The position numbers were made by a program, and so were the translations under genes. From Paenibacillus sp. FSL R10-2734 (GTDB taxonomy: Bacteria; Bacillota; Bacilli; Paenibacillales; Paenibacillaceae): a DNA stretch of 64,000 bases. The DNA lies in assembly GCF_037963865.1 (NCBI RefSeq), contig NZ_CP150170.1:6014001-6078000 (forward strand), written 5' to 3'. Within the stretch, counting starts at the first letter, position 1, and every line of letters starts with the position of its first letter. This document shows positions 42,459 through 52,170 of the stretch, in pieces. The notes beneath the pieces are model-generated. The model worked only from the letters and a program-made list of their open reading frames with translations. It made no database searches and had not been told where the DNA came from.

Positions 42459-45158
42459 TTAATGAACGTTTGCTGAATGACTCGTAAAATAATACGCACC
42501 CGAGCCCGTTTGTATGCAGAGATAGCCATCTTCGTATCCGATAATCTTAAGCTGATTGTTGCTAGAAACAATTTCATTGTCCTCTAAGACTCCATCAGCC
42601 GATGAAGAAGGAATATAGAAGTTCGCACGGCAATTCACAGGAATATCCGCTTTCAGACTCAGGCGATTTCCTTCTCGCTTCCATTGAACCTTTGCCAGGC
42701 CTACACGTAAATCATGCTCTACATCCACCCAATCTAATCCATCTAGGTGACTTGGCTTGATGTGAATCACGAATTGTTCAGTTTCCAGATCATAATGATA
42801 ATCAAATCCCGCTAAGCCTCGATACAACCACTCTTCTAAATGACCCAGCATGAAATGATTCTGTGATTTCCCTACTGTCGGACCGTCCCATGCTTCGGTT
42901 AGTGTCGTTGCACCATGCTTAATCTGATATCCATAGCCTGGTTCATCCGATTGCTGCGACATCTTCCAAATGATATCGGAACGCCCCCCTAACTCGAGTG
43001 CATTCAATACATATCGATGCCCCACATCCCCTGAGGTTGTACGACAACCCCGTTCCTCAATTCCTTGTACTAAAGCTCTGAATATGGTTTCCTTGTATGG
43101 TTCCTCAACTAAGTCCACGATGAGAGGCATTGCACAAGCAGTGTCACTACCTGTCGCATACTGTACCTTCAGTGGATCAAAAAACTCCGCATTAAAAGCT
43201 GATTTAATCCGAGTAGCCAGCTTCTTGTATGCTTCTTCTTCCGCACGTTTTCCAAGCAGAGAAGATATATTTGTCATCACGGTCGTAAGCTCATAAAAAA
43301 TCGCCGTTTCTGCTAAAGCAACAGGCGTATTCTGGGAAAAACCAGGCCCTTTGGGACCAATATCATACCAATCGCCAAGACCTTCCCGCAGAATATAGCC
43401 ATCCGATTGCTGTACTAAATAGTCGATATATCTTCGATAGCCTTCATAATGACGTTCAAGAATACTTCGATTGCCATAACGCTGATAAGTCTGCCACGAG
43501 GCCAGTATATAGGCGCCCCCCCAAGCGGCGGCCTCACGAAAAACCTGCCATGGTGCTTGAAATACCACGTATTCTGGTGCTGTCGTAGGGATGAGTCCAT
43601 TCGGTAATTGCGCATCAGCCATATCACAGAAAACCTTGGACATTATTGCCTCTACATCATAATTCAACATGATTGAAGGTCCCATCAAATGTACCTGCTC
43701 CAGCCATCCCAGCTTTTCTCGATGAGGGCAATCTGTAAAGATACTTTTCATATTGCTTAGAATAGACCAGTTAATAATTTCATGAATGCGATTTATTAGC
43801 GGATCCGAACAATGAAATTTGCCTGTTACTGAAATATCAGGATATATCATTTGCCCTTTGATATCCCATAATATCGCTTTCTCGTGGGACATGCTTTGCC
43901 CTATCGGCCCCTTCGCGACAATAGCTCCCTCCACCTGCACATAACGAAAGCCATAATAGGTAAACCGCGGCTTCCATATCTCACGTCCGGCACCACGTAA
44001 CACATAATTCAACCGATAAGGTGATCCGGTCTGCGACTGATCGGCTAAACCATTGTTATCAAGCAGTTCAGCCGGGGTTAATGTTATAACCGTACCCCGC
44101 AAGCCTTCCACTTCGATTATAGGCCAACCTGAGAAGTTCTGACCAAGGTCAAAAACATAGACTCCTGGCTGGGGTTCCATGATAGCTACGGGTTCAAATA
44201 TTTTCATCACTTTTACTGGTGGTGCTGTCTGAGCCTTCATTTCCCCCATCGGTGGACTTACTACAGCTGCAGCATCCCAATCATTCAATTCCGCAAAACC
44301 AGGACGGTTCCACCCCTGCTGCTCTAGGCTGGCATCATAATCCTCGCCCCCATAAATACAGGAGAAGGTTAACGGACTTTTTCCCTGTTGCCAGGTCGAA
44401 TCCGTTGAAATGATCTCTGTTGTACCATTGTCATATTCAATAAGAAGATTGCAAATACATTTCGGTTTCCCATAGGAATCTCGAAATTTCGTATAACGCC
44501 CACCTTCCACATTATAAAAACCGTTGCCAAGCATAATACCTACCGCATTGACACCTTCCTCTACGCTGGCCGATATATCATACACCGTATAAAGGCAGGT
44601 ACGATCATATTCCGTCCATCCTGGATCCAATTCGTAATCCCCAACCTTGACCCCATTCAAGCTTAGCTCGTAATGACCAAGTCCGCTGATGTACGCCCTT
44701 GCTCGTGTAACTGCTCCTTTTATAGTAAATTCACGACGATATATCGGCATCGATGTACCTGTATGATTATCTGCTAATCCAATCCATGCCCCACACCATT
44801 CCTCCTTCTTTAATAAGCCCATTTCCCACCATTCTATTGGACTTTCAGAGGGTTGGTCATGCTCATCCCATACTTTCACTTGCCAGTAATATCGTTTTTT
44901 CGAAAAAAGCTCCGGTCCTTCGTAGACGATCCCTGTCTGTTGAGAGCCTATTATTATCCCGCTATTCCAAATTTCAGAATCTATATTAGCTTTGTGCTCA
45001 AGTTCGTTAAATACCCGAATTTGATATGCAGTTTGTTTTCTTGCCCTTCCTGAATCGACATTATAGCTCCAGCTTAAGGTTGGTCGTTCAACGTCAATCC
45101 CTAGCGGGGATTGAATTCCTTCTGTCCACATATTATCGATGCGCAGTTTATTGTTCAT
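42459..45158 (-). CDS. GH78 alpha-L-rhamnosidase (copy 2)
   Basis: This 899-residue GH78 protein has the N-terminal beta domains, a barrel with the variant motif TDCPHREKLGWLEQ, WGGAYILASW and a C-terminal sandwich. The DERLGWTGD motif of copy 1 is replaced by REKLGWLEQ, the pattern of a distinct GH78 subgroup, so linkage specificity probably differs. No signal peptide. Its ATG overlaps the GH42 stop by four bases, and it is the last gene of the transporter-glycosidase operon. Confidence 0.9.
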   Translation of the reverse strand: MNNKLRIDNMWTEGIQSPLGIDVERPTLSWSYNVDSGRARKQTAYQIRVFNELEHKANIDSEIWNSGIIIGSQQTGIVYEGPELFSKKRYYWQVKVWDEHDQPSESPIEWWEMGLLKKEEWCGAWIGLADNHTGTSMPIYRREFTIKGAVTRARAYISGLGHYELSLNGVKVGDYELDPGWTEYDRTCLYTVYDISASVEEGVNAVGIMLGNGFYNVEGGRYTKFRDSYGKPKCICNLLIEYDNGTTEIISTDSTWQQGKSPLTFSCIYGGEDYDASLEQQGWNRPGFAELNDWDAAAVVSPPMGEMKAQTAPPVKVMKIFEPVAIMEPQPGVYVFDLGQNFSGWPIIEVEGLRGTVITLTPAELLDNNGLADQSQTGSPYRLNYVLRGAGREIWKPRFTYYGFRYVQVEGAIVAKGPIGQSMSHEKAILWDIKGQMIYPDISVTGKFHCSDPLINRIHEIINWSILSNMKSIFTDCPHREKLGWLEQVHLMGPSIMLNYDVEAIMSKVFCDMADAQLPNGLIPTTAPEYVVFQAPWQVFREAAAWGGAYILASWQTYQRYGNRSILERHYEGYRRYIDYLVQQSDGYILREGLGDWYDIGPKGPGFSQNTPVALAETAIFYELTTVMTNISSLLGKRAEEEAYKKLATRIKSAFNAEFFDPLKVQYATGSDTACAMPLIVDLVEEPYKETIFRALVQGIEERGCRTTSGDVGHRYVLNALELGGRSDIIWKMSQQSDEPGYGYQIKHGATTLTEAWDGPTVGKSQNHFMLGHLEEWLYRGLAGFDYHYDLETEQFVIHIKPSHLDGLDWVDVEHDLRVGLAKVQWKREGNRLSLKADIPVNCRANFYIPSSSADGVLEDNEIVSSNNQLKIIGYEDGYLCIQTGSGAYYFTSHSANVH

Positions 45159-47230
45159 TGACGCTCTCCAATCCCGCTAGTAATTGATTGAGTCGTCTGC
45201 AGAATTAAAACACCATGCTCGGGAATTTCCGTATTTCCATGTATCCTTCGAGCTCCAAGAAGATCAAGCTGTGCTTCTTCTCCAATGTGAACCGATACCG
45301 GTTTATCGTTATGATTTAGCACAAACATGTAACGCTGACCTTCCTTTTCCCTAACAGTTACCTCTACACCTGCTGGTGTTTCAAGAATAGCGTTAATCTT
45401 TTTACGCTCGGTTATGCGCTTTAAGAACATCGACAAGAACGACGCTTCCGGATCTGATGCAATATACCACGCTTCTCCCTTACCGAACTTATTTCGTGTC
45501 AGCACAGGCTTTCCAGCATAAAATTCTCGGCCGTATACCGCTTCAATGTCGGCGCCCTCAGTATGAAGCAAATCACATAAGTGACCGCATTGGAAGGTAC
45601 CCTCTATACCCAGATCACTATGTTGCCCTACCATAACCATGGAGTTTGACTGATCAGGGAATAACGCATCAATCTCCTCTATCCAAATGCCAAGCAGCTT
45701 TCTTAAGTGACCTGGATAACCCCCAAGCGTTACCAGATTGTGTTCATCTACAATCCCACTGAGGAATGTCGTAACAAGCGTACCTCCCCGCTCCACGAAT
45801 TCCTCCAGCTTGTTGGCGTAATTCGGCTTCAGCATATAGAGTACTGGTGCGATGACAACCTCGTATTCTTCTAGATTCGTATCTGTACCAATCATATCTA
45901 CCTGAATATTATGGTCATACAAGGCATCGTAATATTTTTCAATTTGCTCCACATATCGGAGGCGTGCGCTAGGTCCGCTCGAATGCTCAATAGACCACCA
46001 ATTTTCCCAGTCAAACAGAATGGCAACCTTCGCGCTCGTCTTCGCATTCAGGAGTGTATCACCTAAACGTTGCAGTTCTTGCCCAAGCTCTGTACATTCT
46101 TGAAATACCCTCGTATTCTCATGACCGCAGTGATCAATGACAGCTCCATGGAATTGTTCGTATGCCCCTACGGAGCGTCTCATTTGGAAGAACATGACCG
46201 ACTCTGCCCCACGCGCTATCGCCTGATAGCTCCACAATCGCATAACACCGGGGCGTTTTAATGGATTGATATCCTTCCAATTGATCTGACTTGGGCTTTG
46301 CTCCATTAACATATACGGTGCACCGTCCTTGAGCCCTCGCATCAGATCATGACGCATAGCGATACGACTCATCGGCATGTCATTGGTTGGATAGGTATCC
46401 AGTGCTACTACATCTAGCTCTTTCGCCCATTTGAAATAATCGAGTGGCTTATACGTTCCATTCCCTTGAAAATTGGTCGTGACCATAGCGTCTGGAATCA
46501 CAGCTTTAATGGCATCACGTTCTAGCTTGTAACATTTCAATATGCTATCTGAATTGAACCGATCGTAATCAAGAGATATGCCTTGAAAAGCAGTCTTATC
46601 ATGATTTGCGTCTAGATGCTCACTCAAGGAACTCGGCAATACTATTTCATTCCAATCGTAAAACGTATGTCCCCAAAATGAGGTATACCATGCCCGATTT
46701 AGCGCCTCCAGCGATCCATATCGCTCTTTCAGCCATTCGCGAAACTCACATGCACAGTTCTCACAATAACATCTCCAGCCATACTCATTATTCACATGCC
46801 ACAGTAACACCGCTGGATGATCCTTATATCGCTCCGCCAGAACACTTGCCATCTTGGTGGAGAATTTCTGATATGCCGGACTGTTAGGACAGGAGTTATG
46901 TCTCCGCCCGAACATTCGCTTCTGCCCTTTCGTATCAACCGTCAGAACATCGGGATATTTGCTTGCCATCCATGCCGGATGGGCAGCCGTGCTTGTTGCC
47001 AAGCAGGCATGAATCCCGTTCTCATGCAGCATATCCATCACGTCATCCAACCATTGGAACTGAAAGGTCTCTTCATCGGGCTGATTTAAAGCCCATGAAA
47101 AAACGTTAACCGTTGCAATATCAATCCCGGCAAGCTTAAATAATCGCATATCCTCTTTCCAGATTTCCCTGGGCCACTGCTCCGGATTGTAATCTCCACC
47201 AAACAGAATCTTTCCCCATTTATTTTTCAT
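45155..47230 (-). CDS. GH42 beta-galactosidase
   Basis: This 691-residue enzyme has a TIM barrel with the acid/base Glu149 (HVNNEYG) and nucleophile Glu310 (YMLMEQSPS). A zinc cluster is formed by Cys114, Cys154, Cys156 and Cys159, the typical GH42 site. A trimerisation domain and C-terminal sandwich follow. AAAGGAG site; no signal peptide. GH42 enzymes often act on galacto-oligosaccharides from pectic galactan and arabinogalactan. Confidence 0.94.
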   Translation of the reverse strand: MKNKWGKILFGGDYNPEQWPREIWKEDMRLFKLAGIDIATVNVFSWALNQPDEETFQFQWLDDVMDMLHENGIHACLATSTAAHPAWMASKYPDVLTVDTKGQKRMFGRRHNSCPNSPAYQKFSTKMASVLAERYKDHPAVLLWHVNNEYGWRCYCENCACEFREWLKERYGSLEALNRAWYTSFWGHTFYDWNEIVLPSSLSEHLDANHDKTAFQGISLDYDRFNSDSILKCYKLERDAIKAVIPDAMVTTNFQGNGTYKPLDYFKWAKELDVVALDTYPTNDMPMSRIAMRHDLMRGLKDGAPYMLMEQSPSQINWKDINPLKRPGVMRLWSYQAIARGAESVMFFQMRRSVGAYEQFHGAVIDHCGHENTRVFQECTELGQELQRLGDTLLNAKTSAKVAILFDWENWWSIEHSSGPSARLRYVEQIEKYYDALYDHNIQVDMIGTDTNLEEYEVVIAPVLYMLKPNYANKLEEFVERGGTLVTTFLSGIVDEHNLVTLGGYPGHLRKLLGIWIEEIDALFPDQSNSMVMVGQHSDLGIEGTFQCGHLCDLLHTEGADIEAVYGREFYAGKPVLTRNKFGKGEAWYIASDPEASFLSMFLKRITERKKINAILETPAGVEVTVREKEGQRYMFVLNHNDKPVSVHIGEEAQLDLLGARRIHGNTEIPEHGVLILQTTQSITSGIGERQ

Positions 47231-47236
47231 CTGTAA

Positions 47237-48277
47237 TCACTCCTTTAAAGCTGCTGATGTAGCAACCGTGATGGAACGGAATTCAGGAAAAGTGTTACAC
47301 GTTGAATCACCCGGTTGCGGCGGTCTACTTGCAGTGTAGAAATGATAGAGAACGCCATTATGGGTTATAACCGATGGCTTATGTGCATACGTTTCATCAA
47401 GTTCACCAACGGCTCCAACCGTAATAATAGGCTCGGAGGATTTTGTCCACGAATAAATATCTTGTGATACCGCGATTCCTTCCTGCGCCTTCTTGTAGTT
47501 GTATCCAAAGTAGAACATTACCCATTGATCATGGTCACGCAGTACACATGGATCACTAACGAAACCGCTATCCCAAGCGTCACTCGTTACTTGAATGACC
47601 GGGTTATGCTCATAACGCTTCCATTGCATTAAGTCGGTAGATGTCGCCAGTCCCGTCTGCTCAATCCAACGTCCGTGATTCTGGTTCTTAGCATTGTAGA
47701 ACAAATAGAATAATCCATCATGCTCTACTAAGCATTCCTTATACAGGCCACCTATCTCCCACGGTTCACCATTCTCAGGGACTAGAATAGGCTCTTCTAT
47801 GCGGTTCCATGTCAGCAGTGTTTCATCCTCAGTCCATGCGAGACCAATTTTGGCAGACCCTTCTTCGTATCCATCACCAGGATAGGAATGATAGGTAAGC
47901 CAGTACTTCCCGTTCCATTTTTTTAGTGTCCCAGCGCCATGTAAGTCGTTATCCCGCAAAATCCAAGTACCGGCAACATTCCTTGAATCCCATTTCGATC
48001 CGTTCTCATCTCGTTTCAGAATAATCGCTAAATGCTCCCAATGTAGTAAATCATCGCTCACAGCAAGCGCAGTTTGATAGCCTTTACCATCGAAACCGAC
48101 ATACATCATATAAAATCTTTCATTATGCCGAAATACGAACGGACAGTCCACGGCATGATAATCAAATGCACCTTCAACTCCTGAACCAACCAATACGGGT
48201 ATCCCTCTTTTATAAGGGGTTAAGCAATTTTGAATATCTATGTCATCCAGCCTCCTCAATATTCGATATTGATTCAC
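47237..48277 (-). CDS. Five-bladed propeller glycosidase (GH43/GH32/GH130-like)
   Basis: This 346-residue protein repeats the propeller-blade pattern (FVFRHNERFYMMYVGFDG, WNGKYWLTYHSYPG, DGLFYLFYNAKN, DQWVMFYFGYN, NGVLYHFYTAS). Candidate acids are Asp in YHAVDCPFVF, Glu in GGLYKECLVE and Asp in VSDPCVLRD. The family cannot be fixed by eye. It starts at a GTG, 13 bases after the GH106 stop without its own clear ribosome binding site, so translation may be coupled; an AGGAGG lies just inside the frame, so the true start could be a little later. Confidence 0.75.
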   Translation of the reverse strand: MNQYRILRRLDDIDIQNCLTPYKRGIPVLVGSGVEGAFDYHAVDCPFVFRHNERFYMMYVGFDGKGYQTALAVSDDLLHWEHLAIILKRDENGSKWDSRNVAGTWILRDNDLHGAGTLKKWNGKYWLTYHSYPGDGYEEGSAKIGLAWTEDETLLTWNRIEEPILVPENGEPWEIGGLYKECLVEHDGLFYLFYNAKNQNHGRWIEQTGLATSTDLMQWKRYEHNPVIQVTSDAWDSGFVSDPCVLRDHDQWVMFYFGYNYKKAQEGIAVSQDIYSWTKSSEPIITVGAVGELDETYAHKPSVITHNGVLYHFYTASRPPQPGDSTCNTFPEFRSITVATSAALKE

Positions 48278-48290
48278 AAGATTCGTACGT

Positions 48291-51200
48291 TTAATTTATA
48301 TCCCATAATGCTACTCGAACTGGACCGTATAAACCACCCGTTGGAAAAGCCGCTTGCCATTCTGGACGCTCTGTTCGATCCCAATAGGTGACCTCATGGT
48401 TCGCCCCGATCAGACTGGTTGGACGACCGTATTCATAATGCGTTCCAAGCGTATTCGTAATTCGAACCCGCAAGCGGTGCACACCTGCGTCAAGCTGACC
48501 AAGAGCAAAACGATAAGGTCTCCACACACGTACACCTAACGGCTGTCCATCCAACCAAACTTCAGCAGTTCCGCGAACATGACCAAGCTCAAGTGCTCCC
48601 TCTGACGCCTGTTCAACATGAATCGTTGTCTCGTATTCAACAGCACCGCTATGATGCGGTAAATGTAATTCTGTTCGCCAATCTCCAAGCCCGCCTGGGA
48701 ATGGAACCACTTCAAAGCGAATTGGATCTGTAAGAACTGCTGCTTCAGTCTTAGTGCCTTGCGGCTCAACTCTTATGACAGCGATTGTTCCTGCTTGCTG
48801 CGGAGCAAATGAAGCTTCCCCTCCATCTAGCGCAACTTCATCGCCCCCAACCCAAACACGTGCTGTTCCAATTGTTGATAACCGGAAACCATGAGCACCG
48901 ACCGGGAGTGGAAACCGGAGCCAAACGGTCTTTGCGATCGTATTCAAATTCGCAACAAGCGGTACAGGTGAGGATGAAGGGACAGAATCCGGCATGAGCC
49001 AGCCTACGCCTGGCAATGGATGAGGGCGTGGGTTAATCCAGAGAGATTCTGTTTCTGAAAAATGCATAACCGCTTCATGTGTAACAAGAGACGGGTTATC
49101 CTGCTCATCAAGCCAATCAGTTCCTGTGCAAAAGGATATGGAATCCCCCCCTCTTAGCTCGATACGTCCGTCTGCGAAAACATCTCCCAGACCTTCAGGC
49201 ATAACGAACCTAACTTCATTCTCACCATCCTGCCAGTACGCAGTGACGTCCACTTCTTCCTGTCCTTGACGATGATATGGATTGAAATCCCCATGCTCCG
49301 TAACGGTCTTGCCATTAATCTGCAAGATTACGCGTCCACGCGCTGCAAAGACAATTCGAACCTTGTTCACAATACTTGCTTCCGGTGCCGCAATGATTCT
49401 TCTCAAGCTGGTACCTGAATTCGGATGGCTAGAATGAATGTAATGAGGTAAAGCTTCTGCAGCCTCGGCGTTCAATTCAAAGCTGGCACGAATGGCAGCA
49501 TTGGATAGTGCCTCCGCACGAATCAGCACCGTGTTCGCCCCTTCTTTCAGATCAATCCAGGCTGTTTTCTCTTCAGGTCCACCCGTCCACTCTAATTCAA
49601 CACCGTTTACCATACAGCTGATATCCGCATTACTCTCCGCTCTTGCAAAATATTTTCCCGCTTGAGGTGCAATCGCGTTAGTATTGGCCCATACAATATC
49701 ACCTTTTTGAACTTCACCCAGGTACAAATAGCGGCGCGGCACACGTCCCATCCGTCCAGCCCATGAACGGAAAGCTAAATCACCAAATATTTCACTGTAA
49801 ACAAGTGGGGTAGCCTTCTCAGGATCAAAGGCACTTCCTTTGTGAACATACCAATACGCAGATTCACTCCAGAGTCTTTCCTCCCAATTATCTTCATCCT
49901 CCTGCGGCAAAAACCATTTGGAGCTTAATCCATCCTCATCTGAGCGCTCTGTACGAACATCCATAACCCGTCTCTCTGGTGGCATTAATCCACGGTCATC
50001 GCCGTGTAGATCAAAGTCTCCATAGCGGTTATCCAGCGTCGGTTCAACACGAACATGCCACTGTTCCAACGTTTGGGTCTGGAACGCTTGATCATCCCAT
50101 TTCCCTGTTAACGCCGGGAAGCGCCCTGATGATCTCTTATTCTTTATCACTTCAACCGCTGCTTCTGGAAGCCGCTCTTCAGAGCATACAATGATCGCGG
50201 CAGGCCAATCATGAAAATCCACATTGACTTGAACATATTCACCATCACGGTCGTAAGCGATTTCACGAACATGGCCGCTCACCGGATCCCATAGCGTCGG
50301 GGTTCCCTTAGATCTCAAACGATATATAGCTGACTCAAGTGGTCGCGTGGATTCATTGGCTGGTTCATGCATCCTAAGTAATTTGCCATCCTGCGGAAGC
50401 AGCAAGAATACATCTGCATCTTCCACCTTGCGCTGCAACGACAAGCCAGGACCTTCAACACGGCGCGGTAGTTGTCTATTCAATTCGCTGATCGCCTCGT
50501 TGGCGTTCTGAACATATACAGCATGAGGAAGGAATAGCTGCTCTTCCTCTGGGACATTAATGCCTATGACAAGACCGCCTGCTTCAATCAGTTGTTGTAC
50601 TCGCTCATGCGCATGCGCTTCCATGACTGTCGTACCACATAAAATCAATACTTTAAAGTTCTCGCCCGCAATGGCTAGCGCACCATCCTTGACCACAGCA
50701 CGTTCAATGATCGTATCGTCGATAATATCAAAATCAAGATGATGTGTACGTAGTGCTCCTGGAAGAACATCCGTTTCTTTTCGATTGACGGAGCCTGTTA
50801 CCTCACGGTAAGTATCTCTTATTCTCGTTACCGTTTGGTTTGGATCTCTAACCGATGCAGCCATAGGATGCTCAAGCGGCTTTACATCATCCAATGACAT
50901 ATTTCCCACGACAGCGTAAGAAGAATAATGCACCGCAATGTCTGCCACATGCTTGCCTTCACTTAACAAGGAAGACACACGGCTGACCGTATCGGCAAAA
51001 ATACCATAGTGTTCAAAGTATGGCTGTCTCCAACCCGTATCTGGTGGTGCCCACTCCCACCACCCCCCTCGTGTGGAGTAATAGACGGCGTGGGGACTGA
51101 ATAATGTCGCACCTGCTTGGAACCAAGGCACGAGCCAGTGCATGGTTTCCTCTATCGTCCCGCCCCATCCGCTCGAGTGAAATGCCTCCAACCATACACG

Positions 51201-52157
51201 AGACCCCTCATTCAGATGTACAATGGAGGCATTCGGTTTGATCTCCCCTTCCATATCACAGCCTGGGGAGTTGTAGTTACGATGTGTTTTGAAATAATCC
51301 AGATATAGCCGCTGTGCTCCATGTACGTCCACGCGACGAGCCGGACCCGCCTGATCGCAGCCGATCACCATACCATATTTCTTGTGCCAATTGCCTAACG
51401 GTCTGAACAAGCCCTCCTCAGCGAGTTCTGCGGCAATCGCATAAACACGTCTGCGAATGGTTTCCGCAATCGGAATGGGATCAAACAATGCCGGTAGTAA
51501 CGGAATGAGGCTCTCCCCATATTGTTCTTCATATATTCTAGATACTTCTGGTGACCATAACGGCAATGGTGGTAGCTCATCTTGAAAGCTTCCAGCTATA
51601 GTACGACCCAAATCATTAGGGAAACGTCGTTCCATCTCACCATGCACGCGGTTTAGCAATGTGGCAACCGCTTTCGGATCATGCCAGTTATAGCCCTGAC
51701 GTGTTGCCGCGTATATAAATTCAGTTGTTTCATAGAGTACTGCAGCATCACTAGGAATTTCTTCCTCTGACGTAAAACGTCGAAGCGAGTGTCCTGCATA
51801 TTCAGGATGATCAGCAACAATTCTCGCCAATTCATTGGCTCCTGAAAAACCAATTTGATCATAAAACCAAATTCGCATCCCCAATCGTTCAGCCTCACGA
51901 ACCGCAACTTCGAACATGAGCCACCAACGTTCGCTCATAAATACCGGATTATCTCCTACAGAACCATACTGTGGTCCTGTAGGAGCCAAATGAATAATAC
52001 CGATGTTCCGCAAGCCACCTTCACGGAACTTCTGCAATTGCCAGCGAACACGCTCTTCTGTTACTTCTTCACCGCTCCACCACCAGAATGGAACCGGTCC
52101 GAACTCAGGGTTTGGTTCGGCAAACCGTGCCTGCATTTGCTCCAAATTCATTGTCAT
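48291..52157 (-). CDS. GH106-like alpha-L-rhamnosidase
   Basis: The ATG at 52157 follows GGGGGA at seven bases and gives 1288 residues. The N-terminal PFWWWSGE and RIWFYDQIGFSG segments, the GSFQDELPPL and HLNEGSRVWLEAFHSSGWGG region and the long C-terminal beta-sandwich tail fit the GH106 rhamnosidase type, whose size is usually about 1000-1200. No signal peptide. It lies 13 bp after the DUF4038 gene. GH106 enzymes cut alpha-L-rhamnose from rhamnogalacturonans. It is the largest protein of the window; function is inferred from fold and context. Confidence 0.8.
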   Translation of the reverse strand: MTMNLEQMQARFAEPNPEFGPVPFWWWSGEEVTEERVRWQLQKFREGGLRNIGIIHLAPTGPQYGSVGDNPVFMSERWWLMFEVAVREAERLGMRIWFYDQIGFSGANELARIVADHPEYAGHSLRRFTSEEEIPSDAAVLYETTEFIYAATRQGYNWHDPKAVATLLNRVHGEMERRFPNDLGRTIAGSFQDELPPLPLWSPEVSRIYEEQYGESLIPLLPALFDPIPIAETIRRRVYAIAAELAEEGLFRPLGNWHKKYGMVIGCDQAGPARRVDVHGAQRLYLDYFKTHRNYNSPGCDMEGEIKPNASIVHLNEGSRVWLEAFHSSGWGGTIEETMHWLVPWFQAGATLFSPHAVYYSTRGGWWEWAPPDTGWRQPYFEHYGIFADTVSRVSSLLSEGKHVADIAVHYSSYAVVGNMSLDDVKPLEHPMAASVRDPNQTVTRIRDTYREVTGSVNRKETDVLPGALRTHHLDFDIIDDTIIERAVVKDGALAIAGENFKVLILCGTTVMEAHAHERVQQLIEAGGLVIGINVPEEEQLFLPHAVYVQNANEAISELNRQLPRRVEGPGLSLQRKVEDADVFLLLPQDGKLLRMHEPANESTRPLESAIYRLRSKGTPTLWDPVSGHVREIAYDRDGEYVQVNVDFHDWPAAIIVCSEERLPEAAVEVIKNKRSSGRFPALTGKWDDQAFQTQTLEQWHVRVEPTLDNRYGDFDLHGDDRGLMPPERRVMDVRTERSDEDGLSSKWFLPQEDEDNWEERLWSESAYWYVHKGSAFDPEKATPLVYSEIFGDLAFRSWAGRMGRVPRRYLYLGEVQKGDIVWANTNAIAPQAGKYFARAESNADISCMVNGVELEWTGGPEEKTAWIDLKEGANTVLIRAEALSNAAIRASFELNAEAAEALPHYIHSSHPNSGTSLRRIIAAPEASIVNKVRIVFAARGRVILQINGKTVTEHGDFNPYHRQGQEEVDVTAYWQDGENEVRFVMPEGLGDVFADGRIELRGGDSISFCTGTDWLDEQDNPSLVTHEAVMHFSETESLWINPRPHPLPGVGWLMPDSVPSSSPVPLVANLNTIAKTVWLRFPLPVGAHGFRLSTIGTARVWVGGDEVALDGGEASFAPQQAGTIAVIRVEPQGTKTEAAVLTDPIRFEVVPFPGGLGDWRTELHLPHHSGAVEYETTIHVEQASEGALELGHVRGTAEVWLDGQPLGVRVWRPYRFALGQLDAGVHRLRVRITNTLGTHYEYGRPTSLIGANHEVTYWDRTERPEWQAAFPTGGLYGPVRVALWDIN

Positions 52158-52170
52158 TTCCATTTCCCCC